Source of the DNA: Chloranthus sessilifolius | Taxonomy: Eukaryota > Streptophyta > Magnoliopsida > Chloranthales > Chloranthaceae | Assembly (NCBI GenBank): GCA_021018995.1 | Contig: CM037586.1 | Span: 153,120,060-153,184,059, forward strand | Reading direction: 5' to 3' | DNA length: 64,000 bases | In this document: positions 34,826 through 47,049 of the stretch, piece by piece | Position numbering within the stretch: position 1 is the first letter of the stretch | Layout: each line of letters begins with the position of its first letter | Translations under genes and position numbers: made by a program | Notes under the pieces: model-generated | What the model saw: the letters and a program-made list of their open reading frames with translations, nothing else | Told to the model about the DNA's origin: nothing | Database searches by the model: none

Positions 34826-35615
34826 CTTTCAAACATGGACAGTTCTATATGGCAGGCAAAGAGCCTGCAGCTGATGTATCACAATGCAATGGGATGCAAA
34901 TGCAGTGGGGCCAAGAAATACAGGTCGAGGCAGCCAGTCAATACACACCATGTCAGCAGCCTGTACAAAGCCTGCTGCCGTCTGCAATTTTCTTTCAAAC
35001 ATGAAAGAGACCGAAACTAACCTCATCTTTTTCTGCGTGAGAGTCCCACTGCTATGCAGGCGACTACCGTGGCGCTACGTGATGCAGGCGGCTAACGTGG
35101 TACTATGTGACTAGCTGTGCACCCACTTACATAAATTGAGTCCACTGCTATGCAGTCAATTACACCATGCCATCTCAATCACTTGCACTTTGTCTATATT
35201 AAATTTGTCCTTTGTTTAACACTGTCCGAGTTTACCTACACCTTTAATTCCGTCCCAAAAAGGAATGTCACATTGTAAACCCAAATTCGACTTGGGTGAC
35301 TATGATTCCCGACTCCCGAGTACCACCTATTTCAATTTGAAGTATTTTTTTCAAAATCCAACAAAAAGTAACTATGAATCCCGCGGACCACCTATTTCTT
35401 TTTGAAGTATTTTTTCAAAATTTAGATTAATTCGGAGAATTTTGTGCGAGAGCCCGTTCTCACTTGGTCTGCCTAGGTTTTAGCAATTCAAATCATGGTA
35501 GCTCATATTAGAACTTAACGTTGGCCAAAAATTATGGTCTATTGCGGGATTTGTACATCTATGAACGCACATTTCAACGGTGGTACAAGTGATAATCATA
35601 TCCATGAAATATTTC
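34826..35615. other. Intergenic DNA, no gene
   Basis: No coding frame or element end recognised. Small local repeats of CTATGCAGGCGACTACCGTGG type occur at 35050-35150. Confidence 0.5.
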
Positions 35616-35991
35616 GGGTACGTTTGGTTCATTGTAATTGGTTCCATATAAAAATTACTTTACTTGTAAAATGATGCTGACTGGATTATATATAGATTTT
35701 ACTTTTTCTCATGTAAAATACATGTTTGTTTTATCATAAAATTTTGGCGTAAAGTTCACTTTTTGTAAAAAATAGAGCCTTTGGAGTTTGCTTTTTACTT
35801 TTGTAAGTAATATTTCAATATTACGAGTCATCACCCTCGTAAGTCAAAAAAATTACAGGTAATTTTTGTGACACAATTCACGAGAAATTACGATAAAACA
35901 AACGACTTTTGGTGTAAAATATAGAGCCGTTGGGGTGATATTACAAGCTTTATATGTAATATCCCCCCTTTACATTGAAACGAACGTACCC
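35616..35991. mobile_element. MITE with GGGTACGTT terminal inverted repeats
   Basis: Left end GGGTACGTTTGGTTCATTG; the right end read inverted is GGGTACGTTCGTTTCAATG. Arms continue with partial inverted similarity through the 376 bp. No clear target duplication remains, so the superfamily is open. Confidence 0.7.
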
Positions 35992-37146
35992 TTAGTCATT
36001 TACAATGATCAAAGATGTATTTTTATGTCCTAAATGGAAACTTTTTAGGGGAATATTTTTGTAAACTGCAAAGTAATCTTTTCTAGCTATTAGGTACCTC
36101 TGCTTGGCCCTACATAGTTTAAAAGAAAGACTTGGTATTTTGGAGACATGTTCCATGTGAAAACACCATTTAAGTCATCTGATTTGAAAGCCATAGTCAG
36201 TAGCGGAGCTAGGATTTTTCTGATGGGGGTCTATGATAGTCGTCAAATATTATTAGTTTTGTTATGCTTATTTTTATAGACCAAATAAATAAATGAGAAC
36301 CAAAATGAGGCTTATTAAAAATAATTAATTAATTCTTAGGCAACAGGCTTTTTGAAGAATTGAGGGCCCCATTTGGGTCTAATTTTGGCGGCCTCTTCCT
36401 CGCCTATACTCAAAGTCGGCCCTACACTTTATTTTATAATCACCTCACTTAAGCAAAGGAAAATTTTGTTAATTATTTTGAATCTGATGACGGAGATTGC
36501 TTTTCGCCCTAATCTTCCCTACAAATCATGAGATCACGAGTCTACAATCAAACGGTTAGATGTTTATTCCTCTGTGATGAACCATATTTGATGAACCATC
36601 AAATATGGTTCATATTCACTTTTAACACATATACTCAATATTTTACCGTCTGATAACAGGCCCATGATCTCAAGATTTATAGGTGACTATAACATAAAGT
36701 GGTGTGGTAGTAACACCAACCCTTCTTCTTTGGAAGGAGATATTGTGGGTTTGAAAAAAGAGGGGTATGAAAGTTTTAATAATGAGTAACGTTATTTGAG
36801 ATTTTATTCTTTGTACTATAATTGCAAATAAAATAACTTGAATGATAAGTATTAGAATTTCTTTCAAAAAAAAAAAATATTAGATTTTCTTTATTAAAAA
36901 TCAGGTGACTAAATTCAGAGATAGAGAGAAGTTAGGAGAATGACTCAAGAGAGAAAAAATAATATCTTACGTTAACAGGTTGCCCCTAAAAACTCTCCTT
37001 AAAGGAAGTTTAAGATTTTAAAACTCTCTTTAAAGGGAGTTTAAGCTATTTTTATAAAGGATGGGGGATCCCTTACAAAATATTGGCATGAATACGTCTT
37101 TAAACAGTTGATTTCATTGAATCATATGATAGTTAATTGTGTTTTG
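35992..37146. repeat. Intergenic DNA with dispersed-repeat fragments
   Basis: No gene. Segments at 36130-36200 and 36480-36690 belong to the unclassified dispersed repeat that also occurs at 32000-33700, 38160-38520, 48020-48660 and 50380-51100 (phrases on nearby bans of GATCTCAAGAT, CCATGTG and AAAATACCA). Confidence 0.45.
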
Positions 37147-37610
37147 TAGGTCTCTCAATGGGCCGGATTAGGATCGGGTTGGGGTTCAACCCGGCCCTCA
37201 CCTACCTGTGCCGGTTTCCAAATTTTCAACCCCTAACTTTGCGATGTATCTTTTTTTGTTTTTTTCTAATAAAATTTAGTTGGGCTATTTTTTTAAAGCT
37301 ATTTTTTTGGGCTATTCTTTCTAATAAAATTTGGTTGGATATGAGCTGTTTTTTTTCTAATAAAAGTTTGAAGAAAGTTTAAATTTAATTAAATAATTAT
37401 ATTAACATTATAGAGGCTCGGGTACATAATTTTATTCAAATATTTCATTTTAGTTTGTTGCACAATGATTATAACGGACAACAGTTGCACAATAGTTATA
37501 ACAGACAACAGTTGCACAATGATTATAACGAACAACGGTTAATCTCAAGGCGTTTTAAGTAAATTATATTTAATTAAAATGATATTTTTTTTATAACTTT
37601 AAAAGGATAA

Positions 37611-37681
<71 letters not shown>

Positions 37682-37850
37682 AGGGTCGGGTGTTGGAACA
37701 CTCAACCCAAGCCCGGCCCGGATTGATCCAGGTTGCAACATGTTTAGCTACGTTTGAATACCCTACCAGGTTTGCCTGATAGAAAGTACCACTTTTTTCA
37801 AGCCGGGTGGGGGCTAAAATCTTGGCCTGCCTGGCCCATTGAGAGCCCTA
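37147..37850. mobile_element. hAT-type non-autonomous element, copy 1
   Basis: Ends TAGGTCTCTCAATGGGCC and GGCCCATTGAGAGCCCTA are inverted repeats, flanked by perfect 8-bp duplications GTGTTTTG (37139-37146 and 37851-37858). GC-rich subterminal blocks with CCCGGCC repeats surround an AT-rich centre holding an (AT)n run (37612-37679). No transposase. Confidence 0.88.
37612..37679. repeat. (AT)n microsatellite
   Basis: Pure AT run inside the hAT element; the inverted copy has one in the corresponding place (about 48882-48927). Confidence 0.95.
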
Positions 37851-38247
37851 GTGTTTTGTTCACCTGAAATATTTAGATCATGACATTCAAATCATAATGT
37901 TTAATCAGAAAGCATTGATAGAGTTTTTACATGGCACATGTTCTCAAAATACCAAGTCTTTCCTTTTCTTTTTGAGTTAGTCTACAATGAAGGTGGACAC
38001 GACACTGTCCGCATGTCTGCATGATTGCATGGCATGCAGTAGACTACTTTAATTTTTTTTAATATCATAACATACCAAGTCTTTCTTTTAAATTATGCAC
38101 AATGGGCCAATTTTTCGTGTGCAAATAATGGCCTCTTTATTTATTTTGGGCGCTAAACCCAAACCCCTTCAAAAAAAATTGATTGCTTCAACTCAAGTGA
38201 TAGAAAGTGTATTTACCTTGTCTGATAGGTGCATCATGATCTTAAGA

Positions 38248-38469
38248 AGCCGAAACAACCTCGAAAACTGAGCAGACACGCATACACATCTGACAGTTAT
38301 CGAGCAGCGTGAGGGGGTACCAACTATAGTGGTGAGAGTTAACTAACAGAACCCAACCCATACATTGTAAAGACAAGGGTGAAAAATGGTGTGGAGGACA
38401 AGAATCGAACCCATAACCAACTGTCATACATTGGAGGGAGTATATCAACTGAGCTAATGCCTCTTTAGT
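38248..38469 (-). mobile_element. tRNA-derived SINE
   Basis: On the minus strand a box A (TTAGCTCAGTTGAT) lies near the start and a box B (GGGTTCGATTC) about 35 nt later. Near-identical flanks ATGATCTTAAGA (38236-38247) and ATGATCTCAAAA (38470-38481) look like the target duplication. The element interrupts a copy of the dispersed repeat. The rest is unrelated to a tRNA and ends T-rich. About 222 bp. Confidence 0.7.
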
Positions 38470-38481
38470 ATGATCTCAAAA

Positions 38482-38745
38482 TCCATTGTGTGAAAGATTG
38501 GGACAGTTTTAGCTGTTTGGATGGTCGAGACGATGCACCCAAGAGACGCAGAGATTTCAGAGTCTCTTTACAAGTAATTGGTCCCTATGAATTTTGACCC
38601 TCTTTTTTTTTATTTATTTAATAGAATTTTTACCCAATTAAATGGACAACACTAGAAATTGCTCTCATACCTATGAAATTAATTTTTTTTGTTTTTATGT
38701 GCAACAGCTGCACATCGCACATACGAGTCAATAGCGATAAATTTC
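38482..38745. other. Short intergenic stretch left of the MULE
   Basis: Holds the left 9-bp target duplication ATAAATTTC at 38737-38745. Nothing else recognised. Confidence 0.6.
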
Positions 38746-38835
38746 GGAAAATTTACCTAATCGACCCTGTCAGATACACCTTTAACGTATAGTTTCACCT
38801 TTACCCAAACTGACCAGCTCGAAGCCGAGTCAACC
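38746..38835 (+). repeat. Left terminal inverted repeat of the MULE
   Basis: Pairs with 47450-47549. The right arm has about 10 extra bases between TACGT and TAGTTTCACC. Confidence 0.88.
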
Positions 38836-39151
38836 CTAAGGAGAATAAAAAGTCCATATTACCCCTTTCTCTGACTTTCTTTAACCGACGAATACATCCC
38901 CTTCTTCCTCATTTTAATTTTCTAGAGTTAGTAAGAAGTTAGAGCTGGTGAAGTTGACAACGTCTTCTGCCTCAAATCTGCTACCTGGAAGAAGAAACAG
39001 AGGTTTGGGAGAAGAAGCTCCTGCATTTTGCCATTGGGAGTTGAAGATCCTTCAATTTGTCATTCTGACGCGAGGTATGTTCAGATCCAGTGTAAACCTC
39101 ATCGAAAGTTATTTTGAAAAATTAATTTTACTGGGTAAATATATGGAAAGA

Positions 39152-39427
39152 GTCGATAAAGCCTTTATAAACAATCATTATCGACAGTTTAAACGATCGA
39201 TATCGATCGTAAATAAAATCAATATCGATTGTATAGAGAATCGACATCGATTGTAAATAAAATCGATATCAATTGTATAAATAGTCGATAACGATTGATT
39301 ATACAATCGATAACGACTACATAAACAATTGTTATCAACTATTTATACAATCGATATCGATTCTATTTACAATCGATGTCGATTCTCTATGCAATCGATA
39401 TCGATTCTATTTACAATTGATATCGAT
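39152..39427. promoter_or_regulatory. 22-bp array 1 of the MULE (13 units), upstream of the transposase
   Basis: Variants of ATCGATATCGAT spaced exactly 22 bp, with AT-rich 10-bp spacers such as TGTAAATAAA and TCTATTTACA. It ends about 85 bp before the first transposase ATG (39513), a position suited to a promoter or a protein-binding array. Confidence 0.8.
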
Positions 39428-39512
39428 TGTGTATCAGTTTTTTTACTACCAATTTGTCATTTCTTTTTATCATCCGTCTTATGACCCCTTCCTTCTCCTT
39501 CTTAAATAGGCG

Positions 39513-42272
39513 ATGTCTGATGTGAAAATTTTTCTTCTCTATCACTTTGATGGTCATATTGTAAATGATGATGATTTGTATGAAGGTGGTCGCCGGAGGG
39601 TTATTACAATTTCGACGGATATGTCTTATGAACGATTTATATGGCGAATTTTTGTTGTCAGTTTTGCGATGCAAGATGAAACAATTTCTATAAAGTTCTC
39701 TATGAAGATAGTGAATATTCCTATGCTTGTCGACGTTTTGGATTCGGATGATTTGGCCACCCTATTTTCGTTTTATAAATTCGGGTCAGGCATTATAAAG
39801 GTATTCATCATTAAAGAACCATCCTCATTCCGATTCGAAGTTGAACAGGTATCTCTAGGTGGGACTAATTTTGTGAGTAACCATTCTTTCCAGCCATGTA
39901 AGTTTGAGGAGAAAGAACCTACATATGATACCATTCAGTTAGGCGATAACGGCGATTTTGCAGCAAACATATCGACCATGAAGGCAACTATTGATTTAAA
40001 CCATGCCCGAGTTGAATCATATGATGACCCACTATAAATTATGCATGGATCACAACATTGTAGTCAAGAGTTAGACTACATGTCTCTAAGAGTGGGGGAT
40101 GAAGACGATTTTCGTCATATCTTCCCTGGTGGATTCACAACTTGGCTGACTCACGAATTATGTTCTATTATGCCATCAATGGAGATTAACGAAGGAGCTC
40201 AATCCTATTTCCATACACATGAGCACCCTTTCGGTGAAGGGCCTAGTCAACCATGCCAGAACCCGTTCGGTGAAGGGCCTAGTCAACCATGTCATGACAC
40301 ATTCGTGAAAGGCCCAGTCAACCACATCAAAACCCTGCTAGTGAAGAGAACGTCGAAGATTATGATGACGAACCAAATGGATTTATAAAAGAGGATCCGA
40401 AAATTTTTATGAGAGGTATTGATAATCCCTTAGTAGATGGAGCTTACGAAGTGTCAGAGACATCGGACGAGTCTTCCGATCAAGAGGTGAAAATCGAATA
40501 CCGGAATTGGACGTTTGAAGTTGGAAACATCTTCAGAGACAAACAAATATTTCAAAGAGCATTGAAAGAGCACGCGGTGGGCAAAAACTTCCAAATTCGG
40601 CCTTTAAAAATCGCTAGTTATCGAGTGACAGCCGCATGTTACGAAGCCGGTTGTTCATGGTGAATACATGTGTCTAAATTAACTAGGCTCAACACTTTCA
40701 AAATCAAGACTTTCAATAGTACTCACACATGCGGGGCCGCTAAGATCGGGCCGTATGGTCACCGTAATACAACAATCTCCTTCATAGCCAACTATGTACG
40801 GGAGAAATTTATGGAAGGATTCGACTACACCTCAGCGTCGATAATGTTTGATATTGTAAAAGCTTACAATATACAAATCTCATATGCTAAGGCTTTGAGG
40901 GGAAAAGAACTTATCCTTAATGATATTAAAGGCAATTAGAAAGGACAATTTATAAATCTACCAATTTACGTGAAGGAGATGGAGAGGGTAGATCCTAATG
41001 TACAAACATCCTTTCAACTAACGCTTGATGATAAGTTTCAAAGATTTTTTTGGAGTTTCGGCTCGTGCATCGGAAGCTATCGCAATACACTTCGTCGCAC
41101 ACTGCTTGTAGATGGCACACACCTACGGGGACGTTTCGAAGGGATCCTACTTATCGCCCCGGCGCAAGACGGTAATGGCCATATATTACCATTAGCATTT
41201 GTCATCGTCGAGTTAGAAGAAAAGGATACGTGGATGTGATTTCTTTAACGGGTAGGTGCATTTGTGATCGATGAGTTTACCGAAGATTTCTTTTTTATCA
41301 TGGATAGGTCGAAAGGTTTAATTAAGGCGGTGAAATATATCTTCCCTAACGCACACCACAACTACTGCATGTGACATGATACAAAATTTACAGCATAAGT
41401 ATCCCAGGAACAATGTGAAGGGTCTATGGTGGAGTGTCGCGCGTGCATATTCAGTAGAGAGATTTGATTATTTTATTAACGAAATGAAGAAAGATCTTGC
41501 TGATCCTCGGACCGTAGAGTATATTTTAAAAATAGACCCAAAACATTAGGCAATCGCATATATGAAAGGAAGGCAGTACGATTCCCTGACTACAAATAAT
41601 GCTGAAAGCTTGAACTGCGTACTAAAAATAGCTCGAGAGAGACCAATTATCAACCTAATCAGAACTACTAGAGAAAAAGTCGTCGATCATTTCCAAAAGC
41701 GCCGACAGGTATCTGAGAAATGGACCACCCTCCTCTACCCAAAAGCAAATGAGCACATAAAGAAGGTGCTGCAATGGGTCGATAGAAAGAGAGCTCAACC
41801 ATACGAGCGTGATCAATTCTAAGTCAATTTCAAAAATTTTATTCATCACATCGACTTGGAATACAAGACACGTACTTGCCGCCGTTGGCACCTTCATGGC
41901 TTGCCTTGCTCTCATGCCGTTACGGCCATCAATCGGAGAAGTTACGATTACCATAACTTCTGTGAGAAGTGATTTTTCACTACTTATTTTAGACAAACAT
42001 ACGACGAATAATGGCTTCCCACCCTCGATAAAAGCCAAACATACGACGAATAATGGCTTCCCACCCTTGATAAAAGTCAATGGGAATTCCAAGCTGAGCA
42101 ACTGCCTGAAAATATGAAAGTGAGACTACCCTATAATTGTCGAAAGCAAGTCAGCCGTCCGAGAAAGAGAAGGATACGGTCTAAGGGTGAGGTTAGGGCC
42201 TTACAGTGTGGCAGGTACAGTGAGTATGATCACAATCGCAGGAGTTACACGATAGTGGGGTCGATGGGTTGA
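39513..42272 (+). pseudogene. MURA-type (Mutator) transposase, decayed
   Basis: Would cut and join the element ends. Parts in order: N-terminal region of unknown fold (39513-40380), the MuDR-type DNA-binding domain (FRDKQIFQRALKEHAV to AACYEAGCSW, 40500-40662), the MULE DDE domain with VDGTHLRGRFEG (about 41110-41145) and LPLAFVIVELEEKDTW, the SWIM zinc finger CRRWHLHGLPCSHA (about 41876-41917), and a C-terminal remnant of a CCHC knuckle (HNRRSYT, about 42234). Stops occur at 40035 and after GCSW (about 40661), and a frame change near 40300; more stops follow after 41237. A 42-bp tandem duplication at 41994-42077 repeats QTYDE..WLPTLDK. Host-side splicing could hide one or two stops but not all. 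Confidence 0.88.
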
Positions 42273-42431
42273 TACAGTACAAGAAGTTAACTATCTTCAA
42301 CGACAACACCCCACAGTCCATTAGCTATAAATTTGGATGTAATATATACGATGAATTTCTATTATAAATGTAAAGAAGTACATTTTAGTAAAACTTTTAA
42401 GCATTTGTAAAGCGTTTTCTCAGGATAGATA

Positions 42432-42709
42432 GTTGATATCGACTACTTATACAATCGCTATCGACTACGTATACAATTTATGTCGATTGTATAAGTAGTC
42501 GATATCGACTGTATAAGCAGTCGATATCGATTGTATAAGCAATCGTTATCGACTGCATAAAAAATCGTTAATGACTTCTTTTACAATCGATATCAATTAT
42601 ATACGCAGTCGATATCGATTTATTAAGCAGTCGATATCGGCTGCTTATACAGTCGATATCGATTGTAAAAGCACTCGTTATGTACTCTCTCTATATAGTC
42701 GATATGACT
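42432..42709. promoter_or_regulatory. 22-bp array 2 of the MULE (13 units), between the two genes
   Basis: Motif GTCGATATCGA(C/T) with spacers such as TGTATAAGCA; all intervals are 22 bp except the last (24 bp). It lies between the 3' ends of the convergent genes. Confidence 0.8.
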
Positions 42710-43298
42710 GTCAATATGGTCTGCGACACGCCCAAAACCAGCCTATTGTTTCATTTTTGAATATTCACCAGATATATTTTTATATACTTGAGATTACAAG
42801 TTTCCAAAATAAGTTCAATATTACAAAAATTGAAATTTTCATTTACAAATTTCGATGTATGTTTTGCTTACAACTAAATATAATTTTAACTTATGAAAAA
42901 AATTAAGGTGGTGCATCAGTAGTAGGTTCTACATTGGTATCTTTCTCCGCTTCTCCATCGACAGTGAATTTAGTAAGGGCTTGATCAATTTCTGCCCTGA
43001 TCTGACTCATTACTTTGGCTGAAGTCAAATTTCTTCCCCGCCATAAAGTACTCTATGTACTTCAAAACAAACATCCCACAGTCCCACCCATTGCTCTGTC
43101 GGGGTACCGATTTGATCCTGTAATCAGAACTTGACCACGGATAGATCTCAGCGTTCAATGCAGTGGAGTCTCCATATATATGTAAAAGCGCGGGTAGGTA
43201 TTTGGTCTGTTTTGAAAAGTGCAATGTCAGATAAGATAAGCATACAGTAAAATTTTTTACCACTATCAGAATTTTCTAAGATTTCGACTGTTAATACA

Positions 43299-43432
43299 GT
43301 CAATATCGACTGTCAAAACAGTCATATAAGCAGTCGACATCGACTATCTAGGCAATCGTTAGCGACTGTCTAGACAATCGATAGCAACTATATAAGAAAT
43401 CGGTAACGACTGCTTATGCAGTCGTAAACATA
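43299..43432. promoter_or_regulatory. 22-bp array 3 of the MULE (about 6-7 units)
   Basis: Sits between the Cys-site exon and the His/Asp-site exon of the protease gene. One interval is irregular. Confidence 0.75.
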
Positions 43433-44027
43433 GTCAAATAAAATAAATCAAAATTGAAATTTTATAATTCGTAAGTATAGATAATTCTTACCAGGACGTT
43501 CATTTGGACAGGATACTTCTCTTTAGAGGGCCTATCCAAAATAGGGTCAACGATCATTACCGATTGTTCTAAAACCTTAACGATCGCAAGCGCCCAATGT
43601 AATGGACCGTGACTATGGACTGGGACAAATATCTGAAATGAATATTATATTAGAGGATACAACGGTAAAAATTATAAAAAAAGTTTACAGAGATCGTAAT
43701 GTACTGTGTTACATTGGTGAGCCCACAAATCCCTCAACCTATTGAAGAAAAAGTTTTAGAATACCTTTTTGCCTGGGTTAGCTGCTTCCTTAATGAGAGC
43801 CCACCGTTCGATTTGCGTGGCCAATGATTGGTCGTTGAGCTTTTCAAATTCAATAAAGAATTTGAAATCATTATAATTTATAGTCATATAGGACAAACCG
43901 GTGGGGCTCATAAGAAAGCATTTATCCATTACCTTAGGATGAGCAATGTCATCAATGACTTTCAAAAGTCTTAGGTAGCCTCCCAAAATCAGAATGAAAT
44001 TTTTTTTAATAATCGACTATATAGAAA

Positions 44028-44237
44028 ATTGTTATCGATTCTGTACACAATCAATATCGATGGTTAAGACAATCGTTAACGATTGTTAATACAGTCGATA
44101 TCGACTGTTAAGAGAATCGATAACGATTGTTAATACAGTCGTTATCAACTGTTAAGGCAATCAATGTTGATTGTTAATACAGTCGTTATCGACTGTTAAG
44201 GCAATCGGTGTCGATTGTTTAAACAATCGCTAACGAC
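44028..44237. promoter_or_regulatory. 22-bp array 4 of the MULE (10 units)
   Basis: Motif starts at 44028, 44050, 44072 and so on to 44226, every interval 22 bp. Spacers are mostly TGTTAATACA or TGTTAAGGCA. Confidence 0.82.
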
Positions 44238-44996
44238 TATCTATGCAATCATTTTTGTTTGGTTAAGCAATCGTAATTCTGAGAAAACATGAACATAAAA
44301 TAGCATCACTGAAAAGAATTAAGAATTAAATATGTGAGATTTAGTTACTTACAATATTGTCTAAGTGTCCCTGGCCTTCCAAACATTTGAATGTATGCAT
44401 TCGGAGTGTATAATCACCCACGGTGCTTACGTAGGTGCTGCATAAAACATAACGGTCAAAAGTTTAAATTTAAAATCGAAATTAACTACTAACTGACAAC
44501 TAACTATCATAAAAAAAAATAGATAAATTACGAAAATAAGTAACTTACTCGGCATCCTTTTCGGGAGCTGTCCATATGGCATTCATGAACGTCTGCTCAT
44601 CTGTCAGCTCATCCGTAGCAGAAGGCATCGTCTCGGTTGCAAATTTTTTTACCGCCTACTTTCTTTCGGTCCTAGGCTTCCAGGCAATTTATTTTACTTT
44701 AATCATAGGCCTCAAGCGAGCGTCGAATGGCTGCTCGGGTTGTTCATCACCAGCCGGACCACCCTTATCATCATGATCATGGGGTCGGTTGTCAGCTGTT
44801 GCCACCTCCTCTTGCGTGGGAGAAGGTAGTCCCATATCAGCTGATCCCTGGTCTGCTGGACCAGCAAATTCTGGTCCCATATCAGCAGTGAGAGACACAT
44901 CCGATAATAACTTCGAAACAGCACCATCCTGAACACAGAAAGAAATAAAATCGATAAATAGCCAGATATGAGAGAATAGATATGACCTCTAAACCA

Positions 44997-45140
44997 ATTT
45001 ATATCGACTCTAAAACCAATCGATATCGACTCTACAAACAATCGATATCGATTGTAATTGTAATCGGTATCGACTGTAAATACAATCGTTATCAATTGTC
45101 AATTCAATCGTTAATGATTGTATTTACAATCGATACTAAA
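44997..45140. promoter_or_regulatory. 22-bp array 5 of the MULE (7 units)
   Basis: Starts at 44997 with 22-bp steps to 45129, just downstream (minus sense) of the coiled-coil exon. Confidence 0.8.
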
Positions 45141-45913
45141 TGCAATCGATACAGATTTAATAAATAATCGAAATAAATTAAAGCAGACTACATTACGACT
45201 CATACCTTGGGTGTCACCTCCAAGATCGTCTGAAGGAGTTCTATAATTTTTCCTTGCTCCTTCCAGATCACCTTGTTGAAATGATTCGCCATTTGCAATT
45301 GTACATCCCTTGAAATGAGCCGGTCATCAAAAGAGGTGCATCGTGTCCGGAGGAGCTTATTCTCTTCCACCAACTGCTTATTCCCTTCCACCAATTGGTT
45401 CACTAACTCTTCCAAATTGCTCACTTTTTGGTTGAGTTTCAAGTTTTCCAACTCCATACCGTCAATCCTCCTCAACAACTTTTGATTAGAGGAGGTTGGT
45501 GTGCTGCCGGTTGTCTTTGCGGCGTCCCTTCTAGGCCGGTTAAATTGGACGGGGACGTCTTCTGACGACAAGTTTTCGTCAGACGTTGTTTCGTCCTCAA
45601 ACTTTTCCTCGTCAACCTCTTTGACAGGAATATAATTCCTTTTCTTCGTGGGCCGCAAAGCAAATTCCACAACTTTCTTGACCACTTCAACCTCTTTCCT
45701 CTTCCCCTCAATCTTTCCCTCAATAGCCTTTCGACCTCACTGATAATCCCTTACGAGGGGTATCTCCAACTCGAAGAAAACAGGTTCGAGGGGGGCATAA
45801 ATCTGTTACAACAAAGGACAGGTTGTAAAATAATATAGCAATATTACAGAGAAAATTGAACAATCACTGCAGTATATCGGCTGCTTAAAGAGTCTATACC
45901 GATTTCACTTACA

Positions 45914-46057
45914 GTCAATAATGATAGTGTAGGAAGTCGATGTCGATTGTGTAGGAAGTCGATACCGACTGCATAGGAAGTCGATACCGATTGCGTAGGC
46001 AGTCGACACCGACAGTGTAGGCAGTCGATACCGACTGCATAGGCAATCAATATCGAC
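45914..46057. promoter_or_regulatory. 22-bp array 6 of the MULE (7 units)
   Basis: A GC-richer variant, GTCGATACCGAC, with spacers such as TGCATAGGAA; steps of 22 bp from 45914 to 46046. It lies between the DUF1985 and coiled-coil parts. Confidence 0.8.
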
Positions 46058-47049
46058 TAATTTGGTAGTCAGAATCTTACAATTTACTCTTTAAAGTCCT
46101 TCCAAATTTATCTTTACAAATTTGAAGTATTTAAAACGACATCATACCTTGCTGTCCAGCATCTTCTCAAGAGTGTAGCCTTTCGTCGTCGTTTGCGGCT
46201 TCTCCGCCTACTTCAACAATCAGAGGAAAGGGTTTACCATGGACGTTCTTTGAGGTGAGATGTCAGACAGCATCTCATAAACCCACCATTATAGTACACA
46301 CATACAGCCATAAGTATTATACAGCTTAAGGGCTTTATCGTTGTCAGCAGTCTTTCTATTTGTCACGCCCTTCTTTATATACTCCAGCAAGTCATTGAAC
46401 ATGTAGAGACCCCCACGGAGTTTGTTTGAAGTTCTCTACGGCATCGATGAGTTCAATGTGGTCTTCCGACACTTGATGGTAAGACCCGGGAAAAAGAAAT
46501 GTACACAGAATAAATAGAAGAGTCAACTTGACGAAGTCGTCATCACTTTCCGCTAGCCTCAATCCATTTTCTATATGAGACCGAATAATTTTTTCGATCG
46601 ATAGTCCACGAAAATATTTGTATCGAATGATTTCCTTTTCAAGTGGTTTATTGGAAGGGGAATACTATTGGGGTTCAACCACCACAAGACCCAGTATTAA
46701 GGCAATGTCCATCTTCCGAAGATAGACATCTCTCTTCTCGATTCGGAAGTGGTTCTTATTTACCCAAAAACTCAACATGACATCGACAACATATCTAACA
46801 AAACTAACACCCTTTGGCATTTAGAATATTATCCCAAAAATTGATGCCCTTAGCAACTCCTTCCGTTGCGGGCTAGCGTCCTCATAAACTTTCGAAATAC
46901 CAGTAGGCGAACATTTGCCAACAGCCCGCTGTACAATCATCTTGACTGCTTCTGTATATGAAATTTAATAAAATTGAAAGGCATGACTCATATACTAAAA
47001 GAGATTATTTATAATCAGGCTAGATAAAAAATCACCGATTATGCATACA

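Larger units (their letters stand above)
42905..46970 (-). pseudogene. DUF1985 / Ulp1-like (C48) protease gene carried by the MULE, decayed
   Basis: In minus order: a DUF1985-type region (KNHFRIEKRDVYLRKMDIAL, then IENGLRLAESDDDFVKL, 46440-46965); an acidic/coiled-coil region with a Leu-rich heptad-like stretch (LEELVNQLVEGNKQLVEENK, 45200-45685); a small segment at 43756-43986; and a C48 cysteine-protease core split over two exons, with the His site PLHWALAIV and Asp site VDPILD (43500-43640) and the Cys site QSNGWDCGMFVLKYIEYF (43000-43090). Ulp1 proteases remove SUMO. In-frame stops at two places in the DUF1985 exon and a frame change near 43030 argue this copy is dead. Each gap between coding pieces carries a 22-bp array. 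Similar genes travel in Arabidopsis and melon MULEs. Confidence 0.82.

Noticed and set aside
38390-38466. tRNA gene suggested by boxes A and B
   Set aside because: The arms do not fold into a tRNA cloverleaf and homology continues beyond it; the flanking duplication indicates a SINE.
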